Shown here: positions 18,005 to 27,059 of the stretch, in pieces
Layout: every line of letters begins with the position of its first letter
How positions within the stretch are numbered: position 1 is the first letter of the stretch
Assembly: GCA_043101845.1 (NCBI GenBank)
Contig: JBICHN010000011.1
Span: 1,178,001 to 1,242,000, forward strand
Length of the DNA stretch: 64,000 nucleotides
Source: JBICHN01 sp043101845
GTDB lineage: Bacteria > Planctomycetota > Phycisphaerae > Phycisphaerales > UBA5793
Reading direction: 5' to 3'
Program-made: the position numbers and the translations under genes
Notes under the pieces: model-generated
The model's input: only the letters and a program-made list of their open reading frames with translations
Databases searched by the model: none
Told to the model about the DNA's origin: nothing

Positions 18005-19084
18005 TCATTCGGAACGGTCGACTTCGCATTCATTGATCGCGTCGATGAGCTGGCGGACGCGACCCCAGCCTCTTCGCGTATGGTGAAAGGCGAGCCGGGG
18101 CAGCTCGGTATGACTGCCTTCCTGCTCGAAGGCGTCGCGCTGCACGATGGCGCCGGACTCGACAAGATCGCCGAACTCATCGTTCAGGCGCTCGACATCG
18201 GTCGCGTGGAGCGCGTGGCGCATACGAATGACATACTGGTCCGCCACATAGCGCGATGAGTGGTAGTTGCGATAGAACTTCGTGATGTGTTCGATCGCTT
18301 CCGCCGGCGTCTTCGCGAGGTGGTAGAGGCTCGTGTCCTCCGGACTGATCCAGCCCTTCTCAAGCAACTGCGTGCGCACATACTCGTCCCAGTGGCGCCA
18401 GTAGCCGTTCTCGGTCTGCGCGCCGTCGGGTCCGCCCTCGAGCATGACAATCGGCACCGGGTGGCTCTTCCCGGTCTGGATGAGCGTGAGCGCTTCGAAG
18501 TTCTCATCCTGCGTGCCGAACCCGCCCGGAAAGAGTGCGACAGCGTGCGACTGGCTGACAAAGGTCACCTTCCGGGTGAAGAAGTACCGAAAGTGGATGA
18601 GCTTGTCATCGCCGGCGATGATGTCGTTCGCCGTGGTTTCGAAGGGAAGTCGAATGGCGACCCCGAAGCTCGCCGTGCGGCCGATGCCTTCGTGGCCGGC
18701 CCGCATGATGCCGTCGCCGGCGCCGGTGATGACCATCCATCCGATCGCTTCGAGAAGACGGCTGAATTCGACGGCGGCCTGGTAGTCGGGGTGGTCGGGC
18801 GGCGTGCGGGCCGATCCGAAAATGCTGATCTTCGGCGTGTCGGCGTATTCGGCGAAGACCTTGTACGCGTAGCGGAGTTCCTTGAGCGCCGAATTGAGCA
18901 GCTTGAGCTCGCCGGCGTGGCGTCCGTCCGGCATGAGCCGAAGCACGGTCTGCATCATCTGCACGACCTGACGCCCTTCAAGCGTTTCCGGATCGACTCC
19001 CGTCTGACGCGCGAGACGATCAATCGCGTCGCGCACTTCCGGCGAAGTGGGGGAGACGGTCTCGGCCGGGGTAATCTCTTCCAC
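18005..19084 (-). CDS. LOG-family (TIGR00730-type) Rossmann-fold protein
   Basis: 359 residues from a GTG at 19084, chosen because GGAGG sits 5 bases upstream; a longer frame to 19342 would overlap the carboxylase gene and adds low-complexity sequence. It has the family marks: FGSART, GAGDGIMRAGHEG and PGGFGTQDE, the last being the LOG/lysine-decarboxylase-like nucleotide motif PGGxGTxxE. Such proteins hydrolyse nucleoside 5'-monophosphates, in some cases giving cytokinins; they are often misnamed lysine decarboxylases. An extra helical N-terminal region of about 100 residues and a C-terminal tail make it longer than minimal LOG proteins. It follows the carboxylase gene on the same strand. 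Confidence 0.85.
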   Translation of the reverse strand: MEEITPAETVSPTSPEVRDAIDRLARQTGVDPETLEGRQVVQMMQTVLRLMPDGRHAGELKLLNSALKELRYAYKVFAEYADTPKISIFGSARTPPDHPDYQAAVEFSRLLEAIGWMVITGAGDGIMRAGHEGIGRTASFGVAIRLPFETTANDIIAGDDKLIHFRYFFTRKVTFVSQSHAVALFPGGFGTQDENFEALTLIQTGKSHPVPIVMLEGGPDGAQTENGYWRHWDEYVRTQLLEKGWISPEDTSLYHLAKTPAEAIEHITKFYRNYHSSRYVADQYVIRMRHALHATDVERLNDEFGDLVESGAIVQRDAFEQEGSHTELPRLAFHHTRRGWGRVRQLIDAINECEVDRSE

Positions 19085-19184
19085 ACGGTCCTCCGCGTTG
19101 GATTGGGTACAGAGTAAGTTGAAATGCAGCGGAGATGGTAGCCCGTCGCGTCGGCGAGGCATGAGCCCGGCGCTCGGTTCGGGT

Positions 19185-20843
19185 TCAGACCTGCAGGACG
19201 CCGGTCTTGAACGCTCCGGCGCGGGGAGCCAGCGCCGCGAGCTCAAGCGCTTCGATGAGCTCCAGTCTCGTGCGATCCGGCTCGATGATCCGGTCGACCC
19301 ATCCCCGCGCGGCGCCGTGGCGGATGTCCGCCTGCTCTTCATAGCTCGCCCGGATCGCGGCGAGAATTCGCTCGTGCTCCTTCTCGTCGACGAGCTCGCC
19401 GCGGCGAACCATGGCGGCCTCCTGAATCTGCGCGAGAACGCCGGCCGCCTGGTTGGCGCCCATGACCGCGAACTTCGATCCCGGCCAGCCGTAGGTCAGG
19501 AACGGATCGAACGCCCGCCCGCACATGGCATAATTCCCGGCGCCGTAACTGTTCCCGACGATGAGCGCGATCTTCGGGACGACGCTGTTCGCCATGGCGT
19601 TGACCATCTTGGCGCCGCTGCGGATGATGCCGGCCTGCTCGCTCGTCTTGCCGACCATGAAACCGGTCGTGTCGTTGACGAAGATGAGCGGCAGATCCTT
19701 CTGGTTGCAGTCCATGATGAATCGCGCCGCCTTGTCGGCCGATTCGCTGTAGATCACCGCCGGCATCTGGGCGCCGGTGTTCGCGCTGCGGGTCAGCGTG
19801 CGCTGGTTCGCGACGACACCGCAGGGGAATCCGCCGATCCGCGCATAGGCGCAGATGATTGAGGGGCCGTACTCGGCCTTGTATTCGTTCTTCGTTCCGC
19901 CGTCGACGAAGCAGTCGAGCAGTTCGTTCATGTCGTACTGCTCGCCGGCGCTCTCCCGGAAGATGTCGTATACCTCATCGCCGTCGCGGGTGGGCTCGAT
20001 CGGCTGGTGTGGCGGGTCCGGAATGCGGGGCGCCGCCTCGGCGGATTCCATGAGCGAGCGCAGGCGTCGGAGACAGTCTTCATCGGATGGTTCGCGGAAG
20101 TCGATGGTTCCGGAGATCGCGGCGTGCATCTCGGCGCCGCCGAGCGCTTCGTGATCCACTTCCTGCCCGATGGCCGCCTTGACGAGCGCCGGGCCGGCGA
20201 GATAGAGGCCGGACCCTTCAGTCATGAGCAGCGTGTCGCAGAGCACGGGCAGGTACCCGCCGCCGGCGACGCAGTTCCCCATGATCGCCGCCATCTGCAG
20301 GTTGCCCTTCGCGCTGAGCACCGCGTTGTTGCGGAAGATGCGGCCGAAGTCATCGGTATCCGGAAACACATCCTCCTGAAGCGGGAGAAATACGCCCGCA
20401 GAATCGACGAGATAGAGCAGCGGGAGCCCCGCCCGCTCCGCGATCATCTGCGCTCGGATGATCTTCTTGCAAGTCATCGGGAAGAAGGCGCCGGCTTTCA
20501 CGGTCGCGTCGTTCGCGATAATCATGCAGGGTCGTCCAGAGACTGGACCGACACCAGTCACGACTCCGGCCGACGGCGCCCCGCCGTATTCCTCGTACAT
20601 CTTCCACGCGGCGAAGAGGCCGAGTTCGACGAAGCGTCCGTGGCCGCGACGAGGTGAGTCGACGAGGAGATCGATCCGCTCCCGGGCGGTGAGGCGCTTC
20701 TTCTCGTGCTGTCGTTCGATGGCGCGTTTCCCGCCGCCGTCGCGAATCTCGTTCGCGATTTCAATGTAAGTCTGGGTCGCGTCGCGTAGATAGGACGAGC
20801 CGGATTTGCGGTTGGATTTGAGCATGATGGGCAGGCTCAACAT
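19185..20843 (-). CDS. Acyl-CoA carboxylase, carboxyltransferase (beta) subunit
   Basis: 552 residues, matching the beta subunits of methylcrotonyl-CoA and propionyl-CoA carboxylases. It has ERIDLLVD near the N terminus and two crotonase-fold halves. The first carries GNCVAGGGYLPVLCD; the second carries FVNDTTGFMVG, GAKMVNAMA and NSYGAGNYAMCGRAF. It would transfer a carboxyl group from biotin to an acyl-CoA in the cytoplasm. The overall sequence looks closest to methylcrotonyl-CoA carboxylase, but no biotin carboxylase, biotin carrier or leucine-degradation gene is next to it, so the substrate is open. No clear Shine-Dalgarno; an in-frame ATG at 20825 is an alternative start. Confidence 0.88.
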   Translation of the reverse strand: MLSLPIMLKSNRKSGSSYLRDATQTYIEIANEIRDGGGKRAIERQHEKKRLTARERIDLLVDSPRRGHGRFVELGLFAAWKMYEEYGGAPSAGVVTGVGPVSGRPCMIIANDATVKAGAFFPMTCKKIIRAQMIAERAGLPLLYLVDSAGVFLPLQEDVFPDTDDFGRIFRNNAVLSAKGNLQMAAIMGNCVAGGGYLPVLCDTLLMTEGSGLYLAGPALVKAAIGQEVDHEALGGAEMHAAISGTIDFREPSDEDCLRRLRSLMESAEAAPRIPDPPHQPIEPTRDGDEVYDIFRESAGEQYDMNELLDCFVDGGTKNEYKAEYGPSIICAYARIGGFPCGVVANQRTLTRSANTGAQMPAVIYSESADKAARFIMDCNQKDLPLIFVNDTTGFMVGKTSEQAGIIRSGAKMVNAMANSVVPKIALIVGNSYGAGNYAMCGRAFDPFLTYGWPGSKFAVMGANQAAGVLAQIQEAAMVRRGELVDEKEHERILAAIRASYEEQADIRHGAARGWVDRIIEPDRTRLELIEALELAALAPRAGAFKTGVLQV

Positions 20844-20971
20844 AGATCGCGGGCGGCGTTCAATCCACTGGCTCCGCTCGCCCGCCCGCCAGAGAACTGC
20901 GGATCGTCACGAGCGGCCGGGACTAGCATGAGACAGCCACTCGCACGAACCCGATTCGGAAGGAGAAACCG

Positions 20972-21904
20972 ATGAGTGCAACGACTGCGCTGGCGGGGCT
21001 GATCGCCGCCGCCCTGAGCGCCGGGCTCGCCGACGAGCCCGTGATCCTCGTGACCGGCGAGACGATCCACGGCGAGATTGTCGAGTCGAATGATGATCGC
21101 ATCATCATCGATCACGCATTGTTCGGCCGCCTCGAGATTCCGCGCGATCAGGTGGCGTCGGTGGGCGAGCCGGCCGAGACCGTAACCGAGGTTGAAGAGG
21201 CGGCGGAGGCGGAGCCAGCCCCGGAGCCGGTCGATGACGACCCCATCCCCCCGGAGTGGAAGTCGACCTTCCAGTTCGGGTTCTCGTCGTCGACGGGCAA
21301 TACCGACACGCAGGATGTGCAGGTCGCCGTCCTTTCGGAGCGGAAGACCGATCGAATGGAGACCGACCTCGACGCGCGATACTTCTGGGGCGCGACGAAC
21401 GGCGACGATACGACGAACAAGTTCACCGCGGGCATTGATCACCAGTGGCTCGTGCCCGAGGAAGCGTGGTTCTACTTTGCGGATGCGCGGTACGACTATG
21501 ACGCGTTCAATTCGTGGGAACAGCGAATCAGCGGTCACGGCGGTATCGGCTACTACCTTGTCGACGACGACGACCTGAGCTTCTCCGTCCGGGCTGGTTT
21601 CGGCGCCGCCAAGGAAATCAACTCGAAGCGGAATCAACTCATCCCGGAAGCGCTGCTCGGGGCCGATCTGGAGTGGACGATCGACGACAAGCAGTCCTTG
21701 ACGGCGTCCTCGAGGGTCTATCCCGACCTTGACGAAACCGGAGAACTTCGCGCCGTCAATTCGCTCGCCTGGAACTATCTCATGGATGAGCGAAACAACA
21801 TGAGTTTGACGCTGGGCGCCTACCACGAGTATCAATCACAGGTCGATCCCGGCGTCGAAGAGAACGACCTCAAGATCTACGGCGGTCTCTCGTTCAACTT
21901 CTGA
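20972..21904 (+). CDS. DUF481-type outer-membrane beta-barrel protein
   Basis: 310 residues with a short N-terminal signal-like segment ending near GLADEP. A small domain follows (VILVTGETIHGEIVESNDDRI) of the type found before many DUF481 barrels, then an acidic Glu/Pro linker (about 70-90). The DUF481 region begins FQFGFSSSTGNTDTQD and has alternating aromatic strands; the last residue is Phe, as usual for outer-membrane barrels. GAAGGAG precedes the ATG. The function of the family is not established. It forms a single-gene unit with its own terminator. Confidence 0.82.
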   Translation: MSATTALAGLIAAALSAGLADEPVILVTGETIHGEIVESNDDRIIIDHALFGRLEIPRDQVASVGEPAETVTEVEEAAEAEPAPEPVDDDPIPPEWKSTFQFGFSSSTGNTDTQDVQVAVLSERKTDRMETDLDARYFWGATNGDDTTNKFTAGIDHQWLVPEEAWFYFADARYDYDAFNSWEQRISGHGGIGYYLVDDDDLSFSVRAGFGAAKEINSKRNQLIPEALLGADLEWTIDDKQSLTASSRVYPDLDETGELRAVNSLAWNYLMDERNNMSLTLGAYHEYQSQVDPGVEENDLKIYGGLSFNF

Positions 21905-21940
21905 GTTGAATCGGCGCCGCGATTCTGAGCGAATATCACG

Positions 21941-21974
21941 GAGACGACCGTCGAGACGGTCGTCTCTCGTTTTT
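21941..21974 (+). terminator. Rho-independent terminator after the DUF481 gene
   Basis: GAGACGACCGTC (21941-21952) pairs perfectly with GACGGTCGTCTC (21955-21966); TTTTT follows at 21970-21974. It lies 36 bases after the stop and just before the mscS-like gene. Confidence 0.85.
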
Positions 21975-22005
21975 GATTTCGGTCGCACTGCAGGAGAGTC
22001 AGCCG

Positions 22006-22842
22006 ATGAATACCGATTCGTGGGGCGAGTACTGGGACCAGATTGCGCCGGTCGCGACGACCTGGGGGATCCGGGTTCTCGGAGCGCTCGTGTTTCTCAT
22101 CGTGGCGTGGATTGTGGCCGCGTGGATCGGACGCACGACCTGGCGAGCCTTCGAGCGAGCGAAGCTCGATCCGACGCTCGGCCGCTTCTTCTCGAATCTC
22201 GCGAAGTGGGGCGTACTCGTTCTCGCCGGGCTCGGATGCCTCGGAATCTTCGGCATCGAGACGACGAGCTTCGCCGCCGTGCTCGCCGCGATGGGTCTCG
22301 CGATCGGACTCGCGATGCAGGGAACACTCGGCAACTTCTCGGCCGGTGTCATGCTCCTCATCTTCCGGCCGTTCAAGGTGGGTCAGTATGTCACGATCGC
22401 CGGCGAGTCGGGCACGATCTACGAGATCGAACTCTTCTCCACCACGCTTGACACGCCGGACAATCGCCGTCTGATCATCCCGAACGGGTCGGTGTACGGG
22501 CAGAAGATCGAGAACATCACTTACCACCCGCGTCGTCGCGCCGACATTGATGTGGGTGTCGAATACGCGGCGGACATCGACCAGACCCGCGCGGTCCTCG
22601 AGGCTGCGGCGAACTCGGTCGAAGGCCGACTCGATGACCCCGCGCCCCAGGTCGTTCTGAACGGGCTCGGCGACTCCTCCGTGAATTGGACGGTCCGCGT
22701 CTGGGCGCCAACCCCCGATTTTCTCGCCGTCAAGCAGGCGACCGTGCGTGCGGTGAAGATCGCGCTCGATGACGCCGGCATCGGCATTCCGTTCCCGCAG
22801 CTCGATGTGCACCTCGACCGGGCCGGCAGGGATGCGTCCTGA
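22006..22842 (+). CDS. Small-conductance mechanosensitive channel (MscS family)
   Basis: 278 residues from the ATG at 22006, preceded by GGAG; the frame can be extended to a TTG at 21973 without support. Three transmembrane helices lie in the first 120 residues. The pore helix AAMGLAIGLAMQGTLGNFSAGVMLLIFRPFKVGQYV is the conserved MscS TM3 and the start of the beta domain, followed by RRLIIPNGSVYGQKIEN. It would open in the inner membrane on osmotic downshock. Length matches minimal MscS (286 residues in E. coli). Confidence 0.92.
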   Translation: MNTDSWGEYWDQIAPVATTWGIRVLGALVFLIVAWIVAAWIGRTTWRAFERAKLDPTLGRFFSNLAKWGVLVLAGLGCLGIFGIETTSFAAVLAAMGLAIGLAMQGTLGNFSAGVMLLIFRPFKVGQYVTIAGESGTIYEIELFSTTLDTPDNRRLIIPNGSVYGQKIENITYHPRRRADIDVGVEYAADIDQTRAVLEAAANSVEGRLDDPAPQVVLNGLGDSSVNWTVRVWAPTPDFLAVKQATVRAVKIALDDAGIGIPFPQLDVHLDRAGRDAS

Positions 22843-22939
22843 ACGAGGATCGATCGGTTCCATCTTGGGCGGCGTCGCTTCTGTGGTAGACTGTTCCCTC
22901 AGGGAGTACCGGCGGCACGGCACAGGGAGGAGCCCGCGC

Positions 22940-24589
22940 ATGGTCAGGTGGATCCAGTCAAAGAGCGCCAACGCGTTGGCGACCGCCTCGGTCGCCCTCG
23001 TCATCCTTGCGTGTGGCGTCGCGAATGCCCGGTCAGGCTCGTCCTCGGCGCCGAGCGTAGATGAACTCAACGCCCTGATTGCGAACGGTCAGGCCGAAGT
23101 CGCGGTCCGAGCGATCGTGGATGACCCGCGCCTCTATTCCGCGGACGAGCGACGCGAGGTCTACGAGCGAGCTCTGAACGCGCGAATCGGGGGGGGCGCA
23201 GAGGGGGCCATCGTCGACCTGCTCCTGCACGCTCCTCCGGGCGTGAACGACCTCCGCTCCGCGGCGACGCTCGAACTCGTTCGACTCTGGAGAGCCGACC
23301 CGGCGCCGAGCGTGCGCGATACACGCCGCCGCCTCCGATGGTTCGCGGAGTTGCAGAGCGCGATTCAGCCTTCGCCGCTCGATCCCGAGACGCCGGTGAC
23401 GCTCATTCTGCTCGGCCTCGACGCGGTCGATCGCGTGAACCGTCCCGAGGATCTCTTCGAACTTCTCGACCTCGCCGATCGCATCGCGCCGGAAAACCGC
23501 ATCTGGACGAGCTTCCGACCGACCCAACAGTTCAAGCTCTATGCAGCAGAATCGTTTGAGCGCCGAGAGCGCTATCTCGACGCCATCGAGTTGTACCGGA
23601 GACTCATCTACGAGACGCCTGAGCGCGGCGACTGGTTCCGACGCCTTCTCGCGACCGCGCAGATCGACCGCGTGTTCGCGATCGATCGCCAGGCCGGCGC
23701 CCGGGCGGCGGCGCAGGCCGCGTCGCTCCTGCGTAAAGAGTTTCTGAGTCCCGACGAACTCTCACGGTTCAGACTTTACGAGGACCAACTTCGAGCGGAG
23801 ATCGCGAACAATGCGAGACGCGCTCGACTTCCGATCGAGCTTGACGGCTCCCTTACGCTCGAGCCGTTGCCCGTCGCGTACACGATCAACGATGAGATCT
23901 ATCTCGACTCGGACGCGACGCTCACCGTGAAACCCGGCGCCGTGATCCAGGGCGGACGGATGATCCTCGAGGGCGGCGCGGTGCGCCTTGTCGGCTCGCC
24001 CGAGGCGCCGATTTATCTCATTGGCGTCACGCTCACGGCGTCTCCGGATCTCGGAGGCGTCATCGATGGTGAGTATGTGCACTTCCGCGATTGCCGGTGG
24101 ATTCCACCGGGCGGCGGCGGCGTCACGCTCGGTATCCGTCTTCGCGACTCGTACAGCGCGAACTGTCGTTGGTGGATGGACGAATCGATGCGGGTGTCGT
24201 GGATCAACAGCGAATTCGAGGCCTGCGATGTTCGTCTCGGACCCGGCGCGGCGACGGAGAACAGCGAGGCGGCGTACGACCCGACGACCATCGCCGATCG
24301 GGTCGGGGGTGGCTTCGTGAACTGCCACTTCGTCGATAGTGTGGTCGATCAGGGCGTAGCGCTCGGAGCCCAGTCGAGCGTGTTTGTCGACTGCGAGATG
24401 GTCTGGTCAGTCACCCGTTCCATCGAGGCCGCCGCGCCGGTGACGAACGGGTTCACGCCCGTCGGAGGTGTTCCCGCGTTCGTTCGCCGAACGGCCATCT
24501 GGAATGACGCCAACGCGGCGGTTCGATTCGAATCCGTCGACCCGGCCACAACCCGAAATTCAACTTCGATCGGCCGTTGGGTCGAGTAA
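22940..24589 (+). CDS. Secreted protein with helical N-terminal half and beta-helix-like C-terminal half, function unknown
   Basis: 549 residues from the ATG at 22940, which has GGGAGG 10 bases upstream. A signal peptide spans about residues 10-30 (ALATASVALVILACGVANA). Residues 35-330 are helical with TPR-like spacing (VRAIVDDPRLYSADERREVYERAL). From about 345, short repeated turns (YLDSDATLTVKPGAVIQGGRMILEG, then CRW/CDV segments) resemble a right-handed beta-helix as in pectate-lyase-like folds. No catalytic motif is clear. I do not recognise a named family; an extracellular or periplasmic structural or binding role is a guess. Confidence 0.7.
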   Translation: MVRWIQSKSANALATASVALVILACGVANARSGSSSAPSVDELNALIANGQAEVAVRAIVDDPRLYSADERREVYERALNARIGGGAEGAIVDLLLHAPPGVNDLRSAATLELVRLWRADPAPSVRDTRRRLRWFAELQSAIQPSPLDPETPVTLILLGLDAVDRVNRPEDLFELLDLADRIAPENRIWTSFRPTQQFKLYAAESFERRERYLDAIELYRRLIYETPERGDWFRRLLATAQIDRVFAIDRQAGARAAAQAASLLRKEFLSPDELSRFRLYEDQLRAEIANNARRARLPIELDGSLTLEPLPVAYTINDEIYLDSDATLTVKPGAVIQGGRMILEGGAVRLVGSPEAPIYLIGVTLTASPDLGGVIDGEYVHFRDCRWIPPGGGGVTLGIRLRDSYSANCRWWMDESMRVSWINSEFEACDVRLGPGAATENSEAAYDPTTIADRVGGGFVNCHFVDSVVDQGVALGAQSSVFVDCEMVWSVTRSIEAAAPVTNGFTPVGGVPAFVRRTAIWNDANAAVRFESVDPATTRNSTSIGRWVE

Positions 24590-24668
24590 TCGGCTCCACA
24601 TTAAAATCTGTGGGTATCATTCGGGCGAAGGAATTCGTACGCGGTGAGCGACAAGGGAGGCGCTCGCC

Positions 24669-25421
24669 GTGAAGGCGTTTGGCCACCCGTCCGGAAGGGC
24701 GTCGTGGCCGGGAAATCGGGGGCTCGTTCGAATGCGTATTCTCGTTGTGGAAGACAATCCGAAGCTCGCGGCGGCGATCGAGCAAGGGCTCGTCGAGCAG
24801 GGGTACACGATCGATGTCGCGCACCGTGGGTACGAGGGCGAGGAGATGGCGGCCATCGAGCCGTACGATGTCATCGTGCTCGATCTCATGCTGCCCGACC
24901 GGGACGGCGTGGATGTGTGCCGGAACCTCCGGCGACGCAAGATCGCGACGCCGATTCTCATGCTGACCGCCCTCTCCGGGACGGCCGACAAGGTCACCGG
25001 GCTCAACGCGGGCGCCGACGACTACCTGACCAAGCCGTTTGAGTTTGAGGAGCTGCTCGCCCGTGTCCGGGCCCTCATGCGCCGCGCCGAGCCATCGGAG
25101 TCCACCGTCCTTTCCCAGGATGACCTGAAGCTCGATCTCGTGCAGCGAACCGCGACCCGAGACGGGAAGATCATCAAGCTCTCGAACAAGGAATTCGCCC
25201 TGCTCGAGTTCCTTATGCGAAATCCGAACCGGGTGCTGTCCCGCTCCCTCATTGGGGAGAAGGTCTGGGACATGAACTACGAGCCGTCGAGCAATGTCAT
25301 TGATGTGTACATCTCGACCCTCCGGAAGAAGATCGACCGGGGATTCGAGCGACCGCTCATCCACACGGTCGTGGGCATGGGATATCGCTTCGGCTCGCCC
25401 GAGCCATTCGAAGTCGCTTGA
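24669..25421 (+). CDS. OmpR-family response regulator (orphan)
   Basis: 250 residues from the GTG at 24669, which has GGGAGG 8 bases upstream. The conventional family start MRILVVEDN is at 24732 but has no Shine-Dalgarno, so a 21-residue extension is likely. The receiver domain has the acidic pair ED, phosphoacceptor Asp in VIVLDLMLPD (residue 51 counted from the family start) and KPF. The C-terminal winged helix shows LSNKEFALLEFLMRNPNRVLSR and NVIDVYISTLRKKID, a typical Trans_reg_C domain. It would activate or repress promoters when phosphorylated. No kinase gene is adjacent. Confidence 0.92.
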   Translation: MKAFGHPSGRASWPGNRGLVRMRILVVEDNPKLAAAIEQGLVEQGYTIDVAHRGYEGEEMAAIEPYDVIVLDLMLPDRDGVDVCRNLRRRKIATPILMLTALSGTADKVTGLNAGADDYLTKPFEFEELLARVRALMRRAEPSESTVLSQDDLKLDLVQRTATRDGKIIKLSNKEFALLEFLMRNPNRVLSRSLIGEKVWDMNYEPSSNVIDVYISTLRKKIDRGFERPLIHTVVGMGYRFGSPEPFEVA

Positions 25422-25694
25422 ACTGCGAGAGATGCGACATCGGACGCTGGCGGGTGAATGCGCCCGGCCGATTGCTCTCACGCCGACCGGCGTACGGCTG
25501 TAACTCATAATTAAGCATGTTTCATGTCGTTTTCAGTCTCGGTTCACGGGCCGGGGCCACAATGTCTCGTGGAAGGGGTGAGATGGAATTCGGCGCCGGG
25601 CCGAAGTTCACTTCGTCCGGCGTCGGGTTCCGCCGGTCGCCCAATCGGGGGTGCGACCGGCGGGCAGGAATCCCGAATCGTAAGGGAAACTTCG

Positions 25695-25880
25695 ATGAGA
25701 CGACTCTTTGGACTCTTGACCGTGGCTTCGCTCTGTGTGCCGTTCGCATTGACTTCCGTCGGCTGCGAATCGGACAGCGACCTCGAAGACGCCGCTGAAG
25801 AAACCGGCGAGAACCTGGAAGAAGCGGCGGAAGAGATCGAAGACGACTTCGACGACATGGACGACGACATCGACGGCTGA
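25695..25880 (+). CDS. Small acidic lipoprotein (entericidin-like)
   Basis: 61 residues: MRRLFGLLTVASLCVPFALTSVGC, a lipoprotein signal with Cys at residue 24, then an entirely acidic tail of Asp/Glu-rich heptad-like repeats (EDAAEETGENLEEAAEEIEDD). The pattern recalls entericidin-type toxin/antidote lipoproteins but is more acidic. AAGGGA lies upstream of the ATG. The next gene, a CsbD protein, is 59 bases downstream on the same strand. The relation to entericidin is inference from pattern only. Confidence 0.65.
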   Translation: MRRLFGLLTVASLCVPFALTSVGCESDSDLEDAAEETGENLEEAAEEIEDDFDDMDDDIDG

Positions 25881-25939
25881 CGCTCCCTGGCTTGTACAGC
25901 AGGACGCGGCGGTCCAATCGGGGGAAGGACACAACCGAT

Positions 25940-26143
25940 ATGGCCAATCACAAGATGCAGGGACAGTGGAAGCAGGTTCGCGGCAAGGTCAAGGAGAAAT
26001 GGGGAGCCTTGACCGACGATGATCTTGATCAGATCGACGGCAAGCAGGATCAGCTTGTCGGAAAGATACAAGAGCGCTACGGCCGGAGGAGAGAGGAAGC
26101 TGAGAAGGAGGTCTCCCAGTTCTTTGATCGTCTGACCACTTGA
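25940..26143 (+). CDS. CsbD-family stress protein
   Basis: 67 residues: MANHKMQGQWKQVRGKVKE then WGALTDDDLDQIDGKQDQLVGKIQERYG, the diagnostic pattern of CsbD-like small soluble proteins, which are induced by general stress in many bacteria. Their molecular role is unknown. GGGGAAGGA lies 12 bases before the ATG. It appears cotranscribed with the acidic lipoprotein upstream and is followed by a strong terminator. Confidence 0.92.
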   Translation: MANHKMQGQWKQVRGKVKEKWGALTDDDLDQIDGKQDQLVGKIQERYGRRREEAEKEVSQFFDRLTT

Positions 26144-26195
26144 CCACCACCTGACCCACCTCGGACAGACCCTGGGAACAAGACCATCCACGACG

Positions 26196-26232
26196 CGCCG
26201 ACTCACGCCTGCGGGCGTGAGTCGGCGTTTTT
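26196..26232 (+). terminator. Rho-independent terminator after the CsbD gene
   Basis: CGCCGACTCACGCC (26196-26209) pairs perfectly with GGCGTGAGTCGGCG (26214-26227) around a 4-base loop, followed by TTTTT (26228-26232). Confidence 0.92.
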
Positions 26233-26356
26233 CTTGCGCGTTACTGTGGGCCATCGAAGGGCCGCCGGGCCGATCCGGGGAGGTGCTCGATACCAGAGTC
26301 GCGGCCCGGTTCGACGAGCAACCCGTCGAACCGCAGGCGCCCTCGAATGGCGATCG

Positions 26357-26932
26357 TTATTCCTGGCCGACCGACGAATGCCCGGTCAAGTCTTCGCTTG
26401 TAAGCCGATCGTCTTTCGTCGAGTTCGCACGGGTCACCCGTTGGGAGTCGTCATCGTCGGATTCATCACCTACCAGGTGCGTTTCAAGAAACCGCATCAC
26501 GGTAAGGGTAAAGAAACCGAAACCTGTGAGCAGCACGGCGAGATGAATGTGTCCCATGCCGGCCGCGAGCCCCACCGCGGCGACCACCCAGATACCGGAA
26601 GCCGTGGTGACGCCGTGAATCCGCTGTCCCGCGTGCATGATGGTGCCGGCGCCAAGGAACCCGACGCCACCCACGATCGCCTGCAGAATGCGTGTCGGAT
26701 CGATTCCATGCCAGTCCTGTCGCGTCGCGACCTCGAGCAGTTCGTAACACATGATCGCGAATCCTGCGGCGCCGAGCGACACCATCATGTGGGTACGCAA
26801 TCCGGCGGGTACGCGCCGACGCTCTCGATCCCATCCGAGGACGGCGCCGAGCAGGGTCGCCGTCCCGAGTCGAAACGCGAGTTCGGCCCAGCTCAGGTCA
26901 TAGGGGATGAATGTCTCGGCGGGGGGAACCAT
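26357..26932 (-). CDS. MgtC/SapB-family membrane protein
   Basis: 191 residues. The N-terminal membrane part has ELAFRLGTATLLGAVLGWDRERRRVPAGLRTHMMVSLGAAGFAI and RILQAIVGGVGFLGAGTIM, both hallmarks of MgtC/SapB, with about five helices. The C-terminal 35 residues are hydrophilic and acidic. MgtC in pathogens restrains ATP synthase and helps survival at low Mg2+; in environmental bacteria the role is unclear. No strong Shine-Dalgarno. It sits inside a group of small stress-type genes. Confidence 0.92.
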   Translation of the reverse strand: MVPPAETFIPYDLSWAELAFRLGTATLLGAVLGWDRERRRVPAGLRTHMMVSLGAAGFAIMCYELLEVATRQDWHGIDPTRILQAIVGGVGFLGAGTIMHAGQRIHGVTTASGIWVVAAVGLAAGMGHIHLAVLLTGFGFFTLTVMRFLETHLVGDESDDDDSQRVTRANSTKDDRLTSEDLTGHSSVGQE

Positions 26933-26953
26933 AGGAAGTCATCTTACAACGAA

Positions 26954-26987
26954 ACTCGGGGCGCTGCGTCGTGGCAGCGCCCCGAGT
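26954..26987 (-). terminator. Probable terminator of the DUF1328 genes
   Basis: ACTCGGGGCGCTGC (26954-26967) pairs perfectly over 14 bp with GCAGCGCCCCGAGT (26974-26987) around a 6-base loop. Read on the minus strand it lies after the DUF1328 gene and is followed by TTCGTTGT, a weak U tract. Confidence 0.6.
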
Positions 26988-27059
26988 CTGTTTCGCTTTC
27001 CGCGTCGAGACGGAATGCCGTCGTGACGCGAGTCTCCTTCTGATCGTCAATCGTTCCGA

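Noticed and set aside
19085..19342. N-terminal extension of the LOG-family gene
   Set aside because: It would overlap the carboxylase gene and is low-complexity; the GTG at 19084 has a clean GGAGG site.
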